64,000 nt of DNA from Lewinellaceae bacterium (GCA_020636255.1 JACJYE010000002.1:310001-374000); one strand, 5' to 3'. Counted from the stretch's first letter, positions 32,717 to 41,784 are shown. Made by a program: numbers and translations. Notes: a model not told the origin generated them from the letters alone.

Positions 32717-33451
32717 ATTCGCATCTATCACATTACCCGACCCTGTAATATTGACATCCAGGCTGGGGTTGCCTTTGAAAAACACATCGCCGGAGCCGGA
32801 AATGCGCACTTTGAGGAATTCGGAGACGGTTACCTCGCAGTCGCCGGAGCCAGGGATGGAGATATCGGCGGTACGGCAGTCCAGGTTGAAGGCGCGGACG
32901 TCGCCCGAGCCGCTGATGCGATATTTTACTTCATCGGCCGTGCCTTCCAGCAGCAGGCGGCCAGAGCCGGAGAGCTCACCGTCAATATCGTCAGCTTCGA
33001 CGGCCAGGTCGATGTTACCGGAACCGGGGATGTCGAATTCGAGGTCGTTGGTTACGAAAGTGTTTTCGCTGATGATATCGCCAGAGCCGGAAACGCGCAG
33101 GCTCGTCAGTTCGGGCATAGTTATAAAGACGCGCAGCGTGCCGATATCGCGTACACATCGGTCGAACTCGATACGCCAGACGCCATTGTGAACATCGCGT
33201 TCCAATTCGTCGATAATGTTGCTCTTGCCTTCCACAACGACATCCTGCACCGGCCCCTGCGTGATAAACACATCGGCAGAAATGGCCAGTTCGATACCGT
33301 CAAAGTCCGATATGCTGATCGTGCGGGTGACCGAGGGGCCCTCGCCGTTGACGCACCCGAAAAAGTCATCGTCGTCGTCCAGGTCGATAAAACATCCGGC
33401 TGCACTGATGGTGATCGCTAAAGCGCTAATGATCCAGAATATCCGTTTCAT
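32714..33451 (-). CDS. Head-GIN domain (DUF2807) lipoprotein
   Basis: The 245-residue protein has a lipoprotein signal ending ISAAGC and an acidic linker (FIDLDDDDDFFG). The rest is the DUF2807 beta-helical 'head GIN' repeat (LRVSGSGDIIS, FDIPGSGNIDL, ELSGSGRLLLEG, YRISGSGDVRAF, ISIPGSGDCEVTV, VRISGSGDVFFKG, VNITGSGNVIDAN). It is anchored in the periplasmic or outer leaflet. Biological role unknown; such proteins are frequent in Bacteroidota stress/ECF regulons, though a link to the ECF factor upstream here is inference. It is last in the minus-strand series. Confidence 0.88.
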   Translation of the reverse strand: MKRIFWIISALAITISAAGCFIDLDDDDDFFGCVNGEGPSVTRTISISDFDGIELAISADVFITQGPVQDVVVEGKSNIIDELERDVHNGVWRIEFDRCVRDIGTLRVFITMPELTSLRVSGSGDIISENTFVTNDLEFDIPGSGNIDLAVEADDIDGELSGSGRLLLEGTADEVKYRISGSGDVRAFNLDCRTADISIPGSGDCEVTVSEFLKVRISGSGDVFFKGNPSLDVNITGSGNVIDAN

Positions 33452-33570
33452 GATAAGATTGTTTTTTTGGTTGTGTAAATGGGTTTTGCCGGGCGGCTAT
33501 TGACTGTTGATCGCTGAATGTTGAAAGTGGCCCCGCCGGCCCTGCCTACTGCATACGGAATAAAACGGCC

Positions 33571-34164
33571 CTACCCCCTATGCCAGCCGAACCAGCCGAA
33601 GCGGAAGGTGAGGTTGGCCAGGTAGCCGTTGAAGGTATCTTCTTTGTAGTATCCGAGTTTTTCGTTGACGCCATCCACGTAGCGGTAGCCGACGGTACCA
33701 GCCACGCGGAACCACTTGGCGATGTTGAGTTCGACGCCCAGCTCGGGGGTCAGCACGAAGATGTTGTCCACGTCGCGCGGGAAAGAGGAACCGGGAGAGA
33801 CATCGATGCCGACGCCGCCCCAACCGATACGGCCGCTGGCATAGAGGTGCAGCAGTTTATGCGGGGCGAGGGTATAGCCCAGCCAGAAGCCGCCGTGGCC
33901 CAGCTCGATCTGTTCAACATCTTCGTCTTCGATCAGGGATTCGAAATCGATGCTGCCCATACCGTAGCCGCCGATGAAAAAATTGTCGATCACCAGAGCG
34001 CCACCGCCGCCGACTGAAGTGTTCAGGTCATTGCCCAGCCCCCATTCGATGATGGGGCCGCCGAAGCCACCGACGACGCGGGCGTTGCCAAAAAGGGTTT
34101 CGTGTTGTGCGTGTAATGCCAGAGAAAAACCGGCCAAAAGGGCCATAATCATAAACTGTTTCAT
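33571..34164 (-). CDS. Outer-membrane beta-barrel protein
   Basis: The 197-residue protein has a signal peptide (MKQFMIMALLAGFSLALHAQ) and amphipathic strands (VGGGGALVIDNFFIGGYGMG, GGFWLGYTLAPHKLLHLYAS, GRIGWGGVGI, PELGVELNIAKWFRVAGTVG, YRYVDGVN, ANLTFRFGWFGWHRG), ending in aromatic residues near the C-terminus as in small outer-membrane barrels. It carries no enzyme motif. It follows the STN-domain protein by 116 bases and precedes the GIN lipoprotein by 119 bases, all on the same strand. Confidence 0.8.
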   Translation of the reverse strand: MKQFMIMALLAGFSLALHAQHETLFGNARVVGGFGGPIIEWGLGNDLNTSVGGGGALVIDNFFIGGYGMGSIDFESLIEDEDVEQIELGHGGFWLGYTLAPHKLLHLYASGRIGWGGVGIDVSPGSSFPRDVDNIFVLTPELGVELNIAKWFRVAGTVGYRYVDGVNEKLGYYKEDTFNGYLANLTFRFGWFGWHRG

Positions 34165-34280
34165 GTCTTGTTGCTTTAAAGAGTGATGTAGATTGTTTTA
34201 TTGTCTGGTATACGAATCCCAGGGAGCCGGCCTTGCGCTGCTCCGTCTGGTGTTTTCCGTTTTCGTTATGGGTGCCCTGG

Positions 34281-35939
34281 TCAGAACCGAAGGCCAGCCT
34301 GCAGCCCTACCCAAATTTTAGTATTGGTTTTTTCGCCTGTTTTGTCCAGCAGCGTATAGGGCGGCCGGATCACGCGGGAGCCTATTTCACCCGTATCGGG
34401 GTCTTGTTTTCTGGAAACCAGCACATTGGCCACTGGCCCTGCAAAAAAGCTGGCGCGTTTGTCCGGATGGTGAAAATCCAGGGTAAAACGCAGTTGGTTC
34501 AGCAGGTTGAGCTGTCGCGACCAGCCTTCCCGCTCATTGAGATGTATAGCTATCGCCTCGATATTGAGCAACAAACGCGGGTTCAGGATGATGGCGCTGC
34601 CCATGCCGTAGCCCAGGCCCCAGCTCATCGTTTGTGCTCCAGTGCCTGCCGGCGCTGCATCCCAACGGGCGCCGGCGTGGAAGATGTTGTAGAACGAGCG
34701 GGCGCCGAGTTTGAGCCCGATATTGGCATACAAGGCGTCACCCGCCGACAACTCCACACGATTATAACCATGATGGACAATGTTAAGCAGCCCCAGTGGC
34801 ACCCCATTGATGGTGTCCGATACATTTATCAGGCTGAACTGGAACCCATCTACGCGTTTGGCCTTATTGAACAGTACGCTGGCCTGGGCGCCGCTTACGT
34901 CGCCGGCAATATTAAACAGCGAAGAAATCTGGGTTTTAGCTTCCCCTCCGCTGTAGTTGAACAGGCCCGATGCCTGAAGGCCATCGGCATTGCCACCTGA
35001 GATATTGAACAAGCCTGATGCCTGCACACCGGCAAAATCGCCACGGTTGATATTGGCTCCGAGGGCCGTCTGCACGGCCGTGGCCTCTTTCGTAAGGTTA
35101 GCCAAACCCGCTACCTGCACACCAGTAGTAACGTCTTTGTTCAGGTTGAAAAAGCCGCTCACCTGTGTGCCTCTCACTTCTCCTCCGACGACGCTCCCCA
35201 GGCCGGCCACCTGCACGCCATGCACATCGTTTTTGACGGAGTTGACCAAACCACCCACTTCTACTCCATCCACTCCGCCATTCGTACCCCATAAAACGTT
35301 GACCGAAACCCTATTGGTGATCTCGTTGCTTCGCAAAGCATTGGTACCGATGTAGGGCAGCAGGGAGATCTGCGCCAGGCGCATATCGCCTTTGTATTTG
35401 CTGCCAGGGGCGCTATCCGGCAACCGATAGGGGTCAAGGCTTACCTCTTTATAAGTGTAACCGCCGCCTTTGATCACGTAGGCGCCCTCCTTTCCTTCTA
35501 TAGGAGACATCAGGCGTTGCAGCCGTTCACGTTCGGCCTTCACGTTGGGAGCCGGGGCTTCCGGGTAGATCGGGCTGGCCTGCGTAGGCCTGGGCGGGCG
35601 CGTCTCCAGCTGCCCCAACTGCCGGCGGTTATTGTCAGGTTTAAGCAGCACCTGGCCTCCCATCTCGGCATAGGCCACTGGCGCCTGCTGGCAAATATCG
35701 TCCAACGCAGTGGCCAGCGGCTCGTTGTCCACGCTCAGCGTAATGCGCTGCTGCAAAGGAATGAAATTGGGGCTGTACGAAAAGCGCACATCATACGACT
35801 GGCTGATATCCGCCAGTACTTCTCCAAGCGGCTCTCCGGAATAGGCGAGGGTCACCTTCCGGCCCAACGACTGTGCTTCCGCCCTAAAACATACGGCGAA
35901 AAACAAAACTAGCAGGATTGTCAGTCTGGTGCTTTTCAT
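34281..35939 (-). CDS. STN-domain surface-repeat protein (LA_2272-like)
   Basis: The 552-residue protein has a signal peptide (MKSTRLTILLVLFFAVCFRA). Residues ~25-110 form a Secretin/TonB short N-terminal (STN) domain (VTLAYSGEPLGEVLADIS, FSYSPNFIPLQQRITLSVDN, ALDDICQQ), the part that contacts FecR in TonB-dependent transducers. After a Pro-rich linker, residues ~200-400 contain ~10 short repeats of the type VxGLVNS, VSGFFNLN, VAGLANLT, ASGLFNIS, ASGLFNYS, resembling LA_2272-type surface repeats. The C-terminal ~130 residues look like an outer-membrane barrel half. No plug or TonB-dependent barrel is present. It directly follows FecR (42 bases), so it probably senses or transmits a surface signal to the anti-sigma factor; this is inference. 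Confidence 0.75.
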   Translation of the reverse strand: MKSTRLTILLVLFFAVCFRAEAQSLGRKVTLAYSGEPLGEVLADISQSYDVRFSYSPNFIPLQQRITLSVDNEPLATALDDICQQAPVAYAEMGGQVLLKPDNNRRQLGQLETRPPRPTQASPIYPEAPAPNVKAERERLQRLMSPIEGKEGAYVIKGGGYTYKEVSLDPYRLPDSAPGSKYKGDMRLAQISLLPYIGTNALRSNEITNRVSVNVLWGTNGGVDGVEVGGLVNSVKNDVHGVQVAGLGSVVGGEVRGTQVSGFFNLNKDVTTGVQVAGLANLTKEATAVQTALGANINRGDFAGVQASGLFNISGGNADGLQASGLFNYSGGEAKTQISSLFNIAGDVSGAQASVLFNKAKRVDGFQFSLINVSDTINGVPLGLLNIVHHGYNRVELSAGDALYANIGLKLGARSFYNIFHAGARWDAAPAGTGAQTMSWGLGYGMGSAIILNPRLLLNIEAIAIHLNEREGWSRQLNLLNQLRFTLDFHHPDKRASFFAGPVANVLVSRKQDPDTGEIGSRVIRPPYTLLDKTGEKTNTKIWVGLQAGLRF

Positions 35940-35981
35940 ATCTGTAGGGCCAATTCCTTCAGGCTTTATATCGCTTACCGC

Positions 35982-37001
35982 TTATCTACAACGCGAAGCG
36001 TTGCCGCTAAGCAGATAGGCGCCATCCTTCTGTTCGAGCTGGAGGTCCATGGTGAAGGCTATAGCTTCGAGCACTACTTCCAGGTTCTCAGGCTGCACGA
36101 AGTCGCCTTTAAAATGACAATTGAGCAGTTCGGGTGTTGCCACTTCGATGTCGGTGTGGAAATACCGTTCTACGGCTTGTACGACTTCTTCCAGGCTAGC
36201 GCCGTCGAAGCGAAGGCGCTGGGCTTTCCACGCATCGGCATTGGAGATAGACACCTCTTGTACCGTTGCTTCTTTTTTGCTGTATACGCCCGATTCACCC
36301 GGCTCCAGTAATACTTTGTTCTCGGCCTCACCCGTCTGTTGCAGGGCGACCTTACCGGTGCTGACGCTCACTTCCACCTGTCCTTCCTGCGGGTAGGCCC
36401 GCACGTTGAAGGAGGTGCCCAACACCGTAGTTGTAGTACCTTCCGCTTCAATGGCGAAGGGTTTGCCGTTCATTTTTTCCACTTCGAAAAAAGCTTCGCC
36501 CGACAATTGGACCAGGCGTTGCTCAAAGGGTTCGGCATAAGCCAGGCGCGTATTTTCATTCAGCAGAACGCGGCTACCATCAGGCAGGCTCAGTTCACGC
36601 TGTTCGCCGGCGCTGGTGCGGGTTTCCACCATTTGTACGCCCGGAGCGGTATTGTAGCGGCTCAGCGCCCAGTAGCCGGCTATCAGCAGCGCGGCGATAG
36701 CAGCGGCATAGCGGAGCAATATACGGGTTTGCCCCAGGCGTCTCAGCCTGGCACCGGCAGCAGGCGCCGCCACACTGTCTTTCAGCCTTGTTTCCAGGTT
36801 TTGCCAGGCAGCATTGACATTCGTCTCGAAAGGTTCGTCTTCGTATTGGCTGGACATCCCCCACAACTGGATCATCTCGTCGAAGAATTTCCTGTTGGCG
36901 CCATTCTCCTCCACCCAGGCCATCAGCTCCGCCTTTTCAGCGGCCGTAATGCCGCCGCTCAGGTAGCGCCCAATCAGATCCATGTAGTATGTGTTATCCA
37001 T
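35982..37001 (-). CDS. FecR family anti-sigma factor
   Basis: The 339-residue protein has the FecR layout: a cytoplasmic N-terminal anti-sigma part (YYMDLIGRYLSGGITAAEKAE, then FFDEMIQLWGMS), a membrane span (ILLRYAAAIAALLIAGYWAL, residues ~94-113), and a periplasmic FecR domain (ELSLPDGSRVLLNENTRLAY, GEAFFEVEKMNGKPFAIEAE, TTTVLGTSFNVRAYPQEGQV) with a C-terminal DUF4974-type domain (LRFDGASLEEVVQAVERYFH). It binds and controls the sigma factor encoded 87 bases upstream. Its partner appears to be the STN protein downstream. Confidence 0.93.
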   Translation of the reverse strand: MDNTYYMDLIGRYLSGGITAAEKAELMAWVEENGANRKFFDEMIQLWGMSSQYEDEPFETNVNAAWQNLETRLKDSVAAPAAGARLRRLGQTRILLRYAAAIAALLIAGYWALSRYNTAPGVQMVETRTSAGEQRELSLPDGSRVLLNENTRLAYAEPFEQRLVQLSGEAFFEVEKMNGKPFAIEAEGTTTTVLGTSFNVRAYPQEGQVEVSVSTGKVALQQTGEAENKVLLEPGESGVYSKKEATVQEVSISNADAWKAQRLRFDGASLEEVVQAVERYFHTDIEVATPELLNCHFKGDFVQPENLEVVLEAIAFTMDLQLEQKDGAYLLSGNASRCR

Positions 37002-37088
37002 TATACGTCATCTTTCCGATAGTAGGATGGCCTTACCCCCTGTGCACCCCTATGCCGATCGGTATTTTTTTAAAAAATTGTGTTTCAC

Positions 37089-37643
37089 TCAAAGCAAGAT
37101 ATTCAGATACCCCTGCAGGCGCTCCCGCAACAGGCGCAGTGCCTTGCCCATCTGGTTCTCCACAGTTTTGACGGAAATGCCCATCTGGTCGGCGATCTCG
37201 TTATAGGTGAGTTCCTCAAAACGGCTCAGTTGAAAGACGGCCCGGCATTTGGGCGGCAGGGTATCGATCGCGTTCCGTACGCTTTGCTCCAGCTCTGTAT
37301 GCAGGTATTGCCCTTCGGCGCTGGCCTCTTCACCGGGCTCCATGCTCGGGTCGAATTCATCCTCTTCATAGCGCTTATTGCGCCGCAGATATCCCAGGGC
37401 CTCGTTGATGGCCATACGCCGCAGGTATGCCGGCAGAGAGGAACTGACCTCGATGGAATGGCGTTTTTCCCAAAAGCGCAGGAAAACTTCCTGGGCGAGG
37501 TCTTCGGTGGTGCCGGGGTCGCGAATGAAGCGGTTGATGGCCTGGCATACAGGTTGGTAATAGCTCTGAAAGAGATCCTTTAGTGCGCTCCGGTCATCGG
37601 ATTTCAGGCGTTTTAATATGTCTTCCGTTTGCTGTATGGACAT
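37089..37643 (-). CDS. ECF RNA polymerase sigma-70 factor (FecI-like)
   Basis: The 184-residue sigma factor has region 2 (LFQSYYQPVCQAINRFIRDP, EDLAQEVFLRFWEKRHSIE) and region 4 (LPPKCRAVFQLSRFEELTYN, EIADQMGISVKTVENQMGKA). It is of the Bacteroidota sigma-70 group 1 (ECF10-like) family that pairs with a downstream FecR. It would direct polymerase to the cluster and perhaps elsewhere. An imperfect dyad TCCTTGCG-CATTAGA-CGCAGGA (37659-37680) lies just upstream of the start. Confidence 0.93.
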   Translation of the reverse strand: MSIQQTEDILKRLKSDDRSALKDLFQSYYQPVCQAINRFIRDPGTTEDLAQEVFLRFWEKRHSIEVSSSLPAYLRRMAINEALGYLRRNKRYEEDEFDPSMEPGEEASAEGQYLHTELEQSVRNAIDTLPPKCRAVFQLSRFEELTYNEIADQMGISVKTVENQMGKALRLLRERLQGYLNILL

Positions 37644-37810
37644 TTTGTTGTTGAATAATCCTTGCGCATTAGACGCAGGAATAATCGTTTAGGTGGCACA
37701 AAATACAAAAGCCTCCAACGGAAACGGGCATTTTCTGCGTGAATTGTATACGAACCCAGGCCAGCATCCCCATTTTTTGAGTAAAAGGCAGCATTTGAAC
37801 CAAACCGAGG

Positions 37811-38980
37811 CTAATGCTGCCTGCTGATGTTAAACTCGACCGCTTCCAGGTAGTCGCTGCACCTTTTTTCGGCATAATGCCGGTAGTAGTTGTCTTCGGG
37901 CAGGCTGTGCAAGAGGTTTTGGGCACGCAGCAGGTATTCACGAGCCTGTTGCAGGTTGTCCAGCTCCTGGCTGCGTTGGCCGGAGGGGTTGTCCCGCTGA
38001 TTGTAGGCCACAGCCTGGTTGATGAGCAGGCCGGCAAAGAACTCGGCCTGCCAGTCGCGCAGCTCAGCCAGCTGAGCAGCCTGTTCGCAATATCCGATAA
38101 TAGTATCCTGTAACCAGATAAGCGCTTCCAGGGAATCGGGCTGCTGCAGGGCTTCCGTCCCTTTGTCGAGCTCCACGGCGTAGTCGATAAGCGCCTGGGC
38201 CCATAGCTCGCGGTTGACGGTGGTAGGGTAAAAGCGGTAGGCCGCGGCGGCTGCCCAAAGCCGTTGATCCGATTCCGGGAGCTGCAGGAAAGCCTCGATA
38301 CTATCGGCATAAGCGAAACAGGCGCCGCTGGTATCGATAACCAGCGCATCGGCCGGCTGGTGAAACCAGGACGTATCCAGCGGGCAGGGTAGCAACTGCC
38401 ACATAGGTTGAGCAGGCAGGTGGTTGAGTGCAAAAAGGTAAGGCGGCGTCAGGAAGTAATCGGCGCCATAGCGCGCCATGAGTTCATCCTGGCCGCCGCC
38501 GTCACCCCAGGTAGGGTCGGCGAGTTGCCAGCGGCCTTCAAGGCGGATGGCGTTCCAGGAATGGCCCGGGGTGTCCTGGTTTACGCTTTCCTTCAGCCTG
38601 GCCCGGCTGTAACCGTCGATGGCCCTGCATTCCAGCCCCGCCAGCCGGCACATGGCCTCAAAAAGCCGGGAATAGTCGAAACAAACGCCGCGCCGCCGCC
38701 GCAGGATGTCGCCAATGCTGCGGTTGGCGCGCCCCGGGCGTTCGCCGGCGGTTTCGTCATAGGTGAGGTTTTTCAAGATCCAGCTGTAAATGCTCCGCGC
38801 TTTTTCGGTATCGGATCGGGCGGGGCCGCACAGGTAGGCCACCAGGGCCGGCAGGTTCTGCGACAGGCTGTCGGGCGCCCCGGCGGCATGGCGGTCGATG
38901 GCCCTGTACTGGGCGGACACCGCGGTACAGGGCAGCAAAAGAAGAAAACAGAACATCCTTGAGTAAAGAAAAACGGGCAT
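37811..38980 (-). CDS. Secreted transglutaminase-like cysteine protease family protein
   Basis: The 389-residue protein starts at ATG 38980 (MPVFLYSRMFCFLLLLPCTA; ATG 38956 also gives a signal peptide). The transglutaminase core is intact: GVCFDYSRLFEAMCRLAGLE with catalytic Cys, GHSWNAIRLEGRW with His, and LADPTWGDGGG with Asp. The C-terminal ~170 residues are helical and without recognised domain. Such proteins cross-link or hydrolyse peptides in the periplasm; no substrate can be named. It lies 167 bases upstream of the sigma factor on the same strand and may or may not be co-transcribed. Confidence 0.87.
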   Translation of the reverse strand: MPVFLYSRMFCFLLLLPCTAVSAQYRAIDRHAAGAPDSLSQNLPALVAYLCGPARSDTEKARSIYSWILKNLTYDETAGERPGRANRSIGDILRRRRGVCFDYSRLFEAMCRLAGLECRAIDGYSRARLKESVNQDTPGHSWNAIRLEGRWQLADPTWGDGGGQDELMARYGADYFLTPPYLFALNHLPAQPMWQLLPCPLDTSWFHQPADALVIDTSGACFAYADSIEAFLQLPESDQRLWAAAAAYRFYPTTVNRELWAQALIDYAVELDKGTEALQQPDSLEALIWLQDTIIGYCEQAAQLAELRDWQAEFFAGLLINQAVAYNQRDNPSGQRSQELDNLQQAREYLLRAQNLLHSLPEDNYYRHYAEKRCSDYLEAVEFNISRQH

Positions 38981-39139
38981 GGGCAATATTTGTCAGAACT
39001 CGGAAAACAGGCCATTTCTGTTACATAGAACGAAAAAGAGCCGGGCTTCTTTTTTACCGAACGCTCCCAAATCTTTACATTTGGACAGCTGTTCTATTTA
39101 TTGAAGGCATCTATTTGCACTTTTGCAAGTGGCCCGCAG

Positions 39140-39196
39140 CAGAGGCCCACGATCCTAAATTACTTTCGCAGGCCAAAGGCCCGCGATCCTAAATAA
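39140..39196. repeat. Direct repeat before the CHAD gene
   Basis: AGGCCCACGATCCTAAAT and AGGCCCGCGATCCTAAAT recur 33 bases apart. They sit between a gene-free 200-bp stretch and the CHAD start at 39215. Confidence 0.45.
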
Positions 39197-39214
39197 AACA
39201 CAAAACGCGGGAGG

Positions 39215-40138
39215 ATGGCTTATAATCTTGAAGGGCAGGAATCTTTTCAGGAAGGTGTCTGCCGTATCGCGCTGGAGTTGCACCACAGTGCGATCGACGC
39301 CTTAGCCGGCGATGATGAAGTTACGCATGAAGGTGTACACCAGGCGCGAAGGCTTCTGAAGCGGCTTCGTTCCCTGCTGGAACTACTCCGATACGCCATA
39401 GGCAAAGGCACATACCGTGAAGGGAGTGCATTCTACCGCAGCCTGGCCCGGCAGTTGGAGCTCCAACGCGATATCAGTTCCCTTATCGAAGCTACGGCGG
39501 CACTGCAGGTGCAGTACAGCGATTTGCTAAAAACGGATGCTTTCGGGCAGCTCACCATTTTGCTCGAAGCAGAGAAAACGGCCCTGTTGCAGGGGCCGGC
39601 CGGGCAGCACAGTATAACAGAACCCGTCATTCAGGCCCTGCAGCAAGGCAGGGAGCGCTGGCAGCAGATGGCCCTCCCCGATATCTGCCTTGAAGATGCC
39701 GTGCATACCCTTTTCCGCCAATACAAAGCAGCCCATAAGTTGTTCAGGAAGGTGCAGGGCCAGCCGGCAACCGAGGACATGCACGAATGGCGCAAGCGAA
39801 CCAAACACTTATGGCATTTTCACGAGTTATTGCTTCACAGCTGGCACAAGGTGTTTAAAGCCTACATCAAATACTGGAAAGAACTGGGCGACACCCTCGG
39901 ATATTTCCACGACCTGGCCCTGCTTCAGGACAAGCTCGACGCCTACGAGGGCCAGTTGCCGGAAGAATCGCGGCGCCTGCTGCGCGCCATTGCACAGGAA
40001 CAGATGAACGCCCTGCACCGGCAATCCATCAAACTGGGCGAGCGCCTGTTCGCGGAACAAGCCGATGCCTTCGCCCGGCGCATGCAGGGCATCCTGACAG
40101 CCTGGGACATGCCGGGCCTTTCGCGGAAACCGGTTTAA
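39215..40138 (+). CDS. CHAD domain protein
   Basis: The 307-residue all-helical protein carries the conserved histidines and basic residues of the CHAD fold (GVHQARRLLKRLRSLLELLR near the N-terminus; MHEWRKRTKHLWHFHELLLH and LGDTLGYFHDLALLQDKLDA in the second half). CHAD proteins bind inorganic polyphosphate; many occur beside or fused to CYTH triphosphatases or polyphosphate genes, none of which is in this window. No signal peptide. It likely binds polyphosphate granules in the cytoplasm. Confidence 0.9.
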   Translation: MAYNLEGQESFQEGVCRIALELHHSAIDALAGDDEVTHEGVHQARRLLKRLRSLLELLRYAIGKGTYREGSAFYRSLARQLELQRDISSLIEATAALQVQYSDLLKTDAFGQLTILLEAEKTALLQGPAGQHSITEPVIQALQQGRERWQQMALPDICLEDAVHTLFRQYKAAHKLFRKVQGQPATEDMHEWRKRTKHLWHFHELLLHSWHKVFKAYIKYWKELGDTLGYFHDLALLQDKLDAYEGQLPEESRRLLRAIAQEQMNALHRQSIKLGERLFAEQADAFARRMQGILTAWDMPGLSRKPV

Positions 40139-40309
40139 AAATACAAGGCTGAAGATTTTCGTAAAAACAACCCGCTCCCGCAACCAAATGCCCCGCAATT
40201 TGTACTATTGCATTGTAACATTCTTTTGCTGAACACCAAAAGCAGCCTCTTACATGGATCATCCCGAACTTGGTGTTTCCTTAACGATTGGCCTGTTAAA
40301 AAACTGAAC

Positions 40310-40774
40310 ATGAAGATCCTGCCCTTAGTCACCTGTTTCTGCCTGCTGAGTTTTTGGGGAACTGCCGGCAACGGTGTCATTCCCCAGGTTGTCAAAGATG
40401 CTTTTGCCCAGCTCTATCCCGACGTCGACGGCGTGGATGTTTTCTGGGAAACCGACAAGGAAGCCGTTATGGCGACCTTCAAGCAACACGGCCAGCTTTC
40501 CAGGGCCTTTTTCGACAAAGCCGGCCAATGGCGCGAAACCCGCATCAGGCTCTATTACGACCAACTGCCCCGCCTTATCCGCAGCTTTCTGGAAAAACAG
40601 CCACATGATGCCGACATCACCTTTATCGGCAAGGTGTTGCGGCCCGACGGTAGTTACATTTTTCGCATCGAATCAGAGTTCTACGAAGAAGTCGTCATTA
40701 AACTGATCGACAGGCAGGGCCTATTGCTCGAAGAAAAGCGCATCCCCTTCACAGAAGGGCTGGAAATTTACTAG
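40310..40774 (+). CDS. PepSY-like secreted protein (DUF2874 type)
   Basis: The 154-residue protein starts at ATG 40310; the open frame upstream to 40208 lacks features. A signal peptide (MKILPLVTCFCLLSFWGTAG) is followed by a PepSY-like repeat (VIPQVVKDAFAQLYPDVDGV, DVFWETDKEAVMATFKQHGQ, RAFFDKAGQWRETRIRLYYD). This is the beta-lactamase-inhibitor-like fold common in Bacteroidota periplasmic proteins. Function unknown. It ends 12 bases before the convergent zinc-ribbon gene. Confidence 0.8.
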   Translation: MKILPLVTCFCLLSFWGTAGNGVIPQVVKDAFAQLYPDVDGVDVFWETDKEAVMATFKQHGQLSRAFFDKAGQWRETRIRLYYDQLPRLIRSFLEKQPHDADITFIGKVLRPDGSYIFRIESEFYEEVVIKLIDRQGLLLEEKRIPFTEGLEIY

Positions 40775-40786
40775 GCTAAAGGGCAC

Positions 40787-41149
40787 TTACTCCACATATT
40801 CCTGCCGGATCACGAGGGTAAAGAAATCGTTATCGGTTTCGAGATAACCCTGGTCATAGCAAAAGCGATAGATATTGCCTGACTTCGTGACATATTCATT
40901 GGTGAAATAGCTGAATTTGAAGCCACGTTCCAGCAGCTTGTCGCGGTGGACGCGGGCCTTACCTGTGGTATTAAGCGCCGCCAGAATGCGCCGGTTCTTG
41001 CGCAGGATGTTGTTGATGTTGCGTATAAAATTCGTGGCGTCGCTATTCAGCCGGTAGTTGTAGGTACTCCGGCAGTTGTCTGAACAAAACCGTTTATCTG
41101 TCCGGCCGGTGAGCTCTTCGCCGCATTCCAGGCAATACTTCTTCTTCAT
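40787..41149 (-). CDS. Zinc-ribbon protein of unknown function
   Basis: The 120-residue protein begins MKKKYCLECGEELTGRTDKR and has a treble-clef/zinc-ribbon CxxC-x13-CxxxC (CLECGE; FCSDNCRSTYNYR), like DUF2116-type Zn-ribbon proteins. The remaining helix-rich part (NFIRNINNILRKNRRILAAL) may bind nucleic acid. No catalytic site is seen. It is probably cytoplasmic; function unknown. Confidence 0.75.
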   Translation of the reverse strand: MKKKYCLECGEELTGRTDKRFCSDNCRSTYNYRLNSDATNFIRNINNILRKNRRILAALNTTGKARVHRDKLLERGFKFSYFTNEYVTKSGNIYRFCYDQGYLETDNDFFTLVIRQEYVE

Positions 41150-41240
41150 TCTTACCGATTCGTCAGGCTATATTGAGACATCAAAATACAAAAGCATGAG
41201 CAAAATTTACGGGTAAAAACGGGTAAAAATGGGTAAATAA

Positions 41241-41261
41241 CAATTTCGAATTGCGAAATTG
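41241..41261 (+). promoter_or_regulatory. Inverted repeat at the start of the membrane-protein gene
   Basis: CAATTTCG-AATTG-CGAAATTG is a perfect 8-bp dyad ending 5 bases before ATG 41267. It follows three tandem GGGTAAAAAC-type units (41209-41240). It may be an operator or an mRNA hairpin occluding translation start. Confidence 0.5.
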
Positions 41262-41266
41262 GCGTT

Positions 41267-41773
41267 ATGGAAAGCCGGTTTTACACACATCTCCGAAGCC
41301 TGCGTTATTCGGGGTATTTTCTGGCCTTCTGGGCAGCGGCCGTAGCAGGCGCCGCCCTGTGGGCCGATATCCAATGGCCCGGGCAGCTCATGCGCGGCAT
41401 AGCCCCTACGGCCATTGCGTTAAGTCTCGTTCAGTTCTGGTCGGGCACTCACCGCATCGTCCAGGCCTGGAAGCTCGGGAAAGAGCTATTGCCCATCGTT
41501 AGGGTCTCTCCGCCGAGCTTTGCTGCGCTGGAGCTCCCCCGGCTCGACCGCACCGACAGGGCCTATCAGGTAAAAAGAAATATCGAGCAAGCCTTATTCG
41601 TAATGGGGCTTTGTTTTACCCTCTCCGGCGTTTTCCAGCTGTCGGGCCGCTTTTTGATGGGCATGGGGCTTGCCATTTGCCTGCAGACGGCGGTGCTGCT
41701 GGTGTCGACCCTAATAGGACAATGGCAGAATGCGATGTACCGGCACGAGCTGGAAAGGGAGAAACACCCTTAG
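41267..41773 (+). CDS. Four-helix membrane protein, function unknown
   Basis: The 168-residue protein has four likely membrane segments (around 16-34, 43-62, 108-127 and 130-150; for example YFLAFWAAAVAGAALWADI and LFVMGLCFTLSGVFQLSG). The loop between the second pair is polar with charged residues (LPRLDRTDRAYQVKRNIEQA). It has no recognised domain. An inverted repeat overlies its translation-initiation region. It is convergent with the next gene. Confidence 0.7.
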   Translation: MESRFYTHLRSLRYSGYFLAFWAAAVAGAALWADIQWPGQLMRGIAPTAIALSLVQFWSGTHRIVQAWKLGKELLPIVRVSPPSFAALELPRLDRTDRAYQVKRNIEQALFVMGLCFTLSGVFQLSGRFLMGMGLAICLQTAVLLVSTLIGQWQNAMYRHELEREKHP

Positions 41774-41784
41774 GGGCTAACAGG

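Noticed and set aside
39140..39196. att-like direct repeat of an integrated element
   Set aside because: Only 33 bases lie between the two copies and no integrase or cargo is present.
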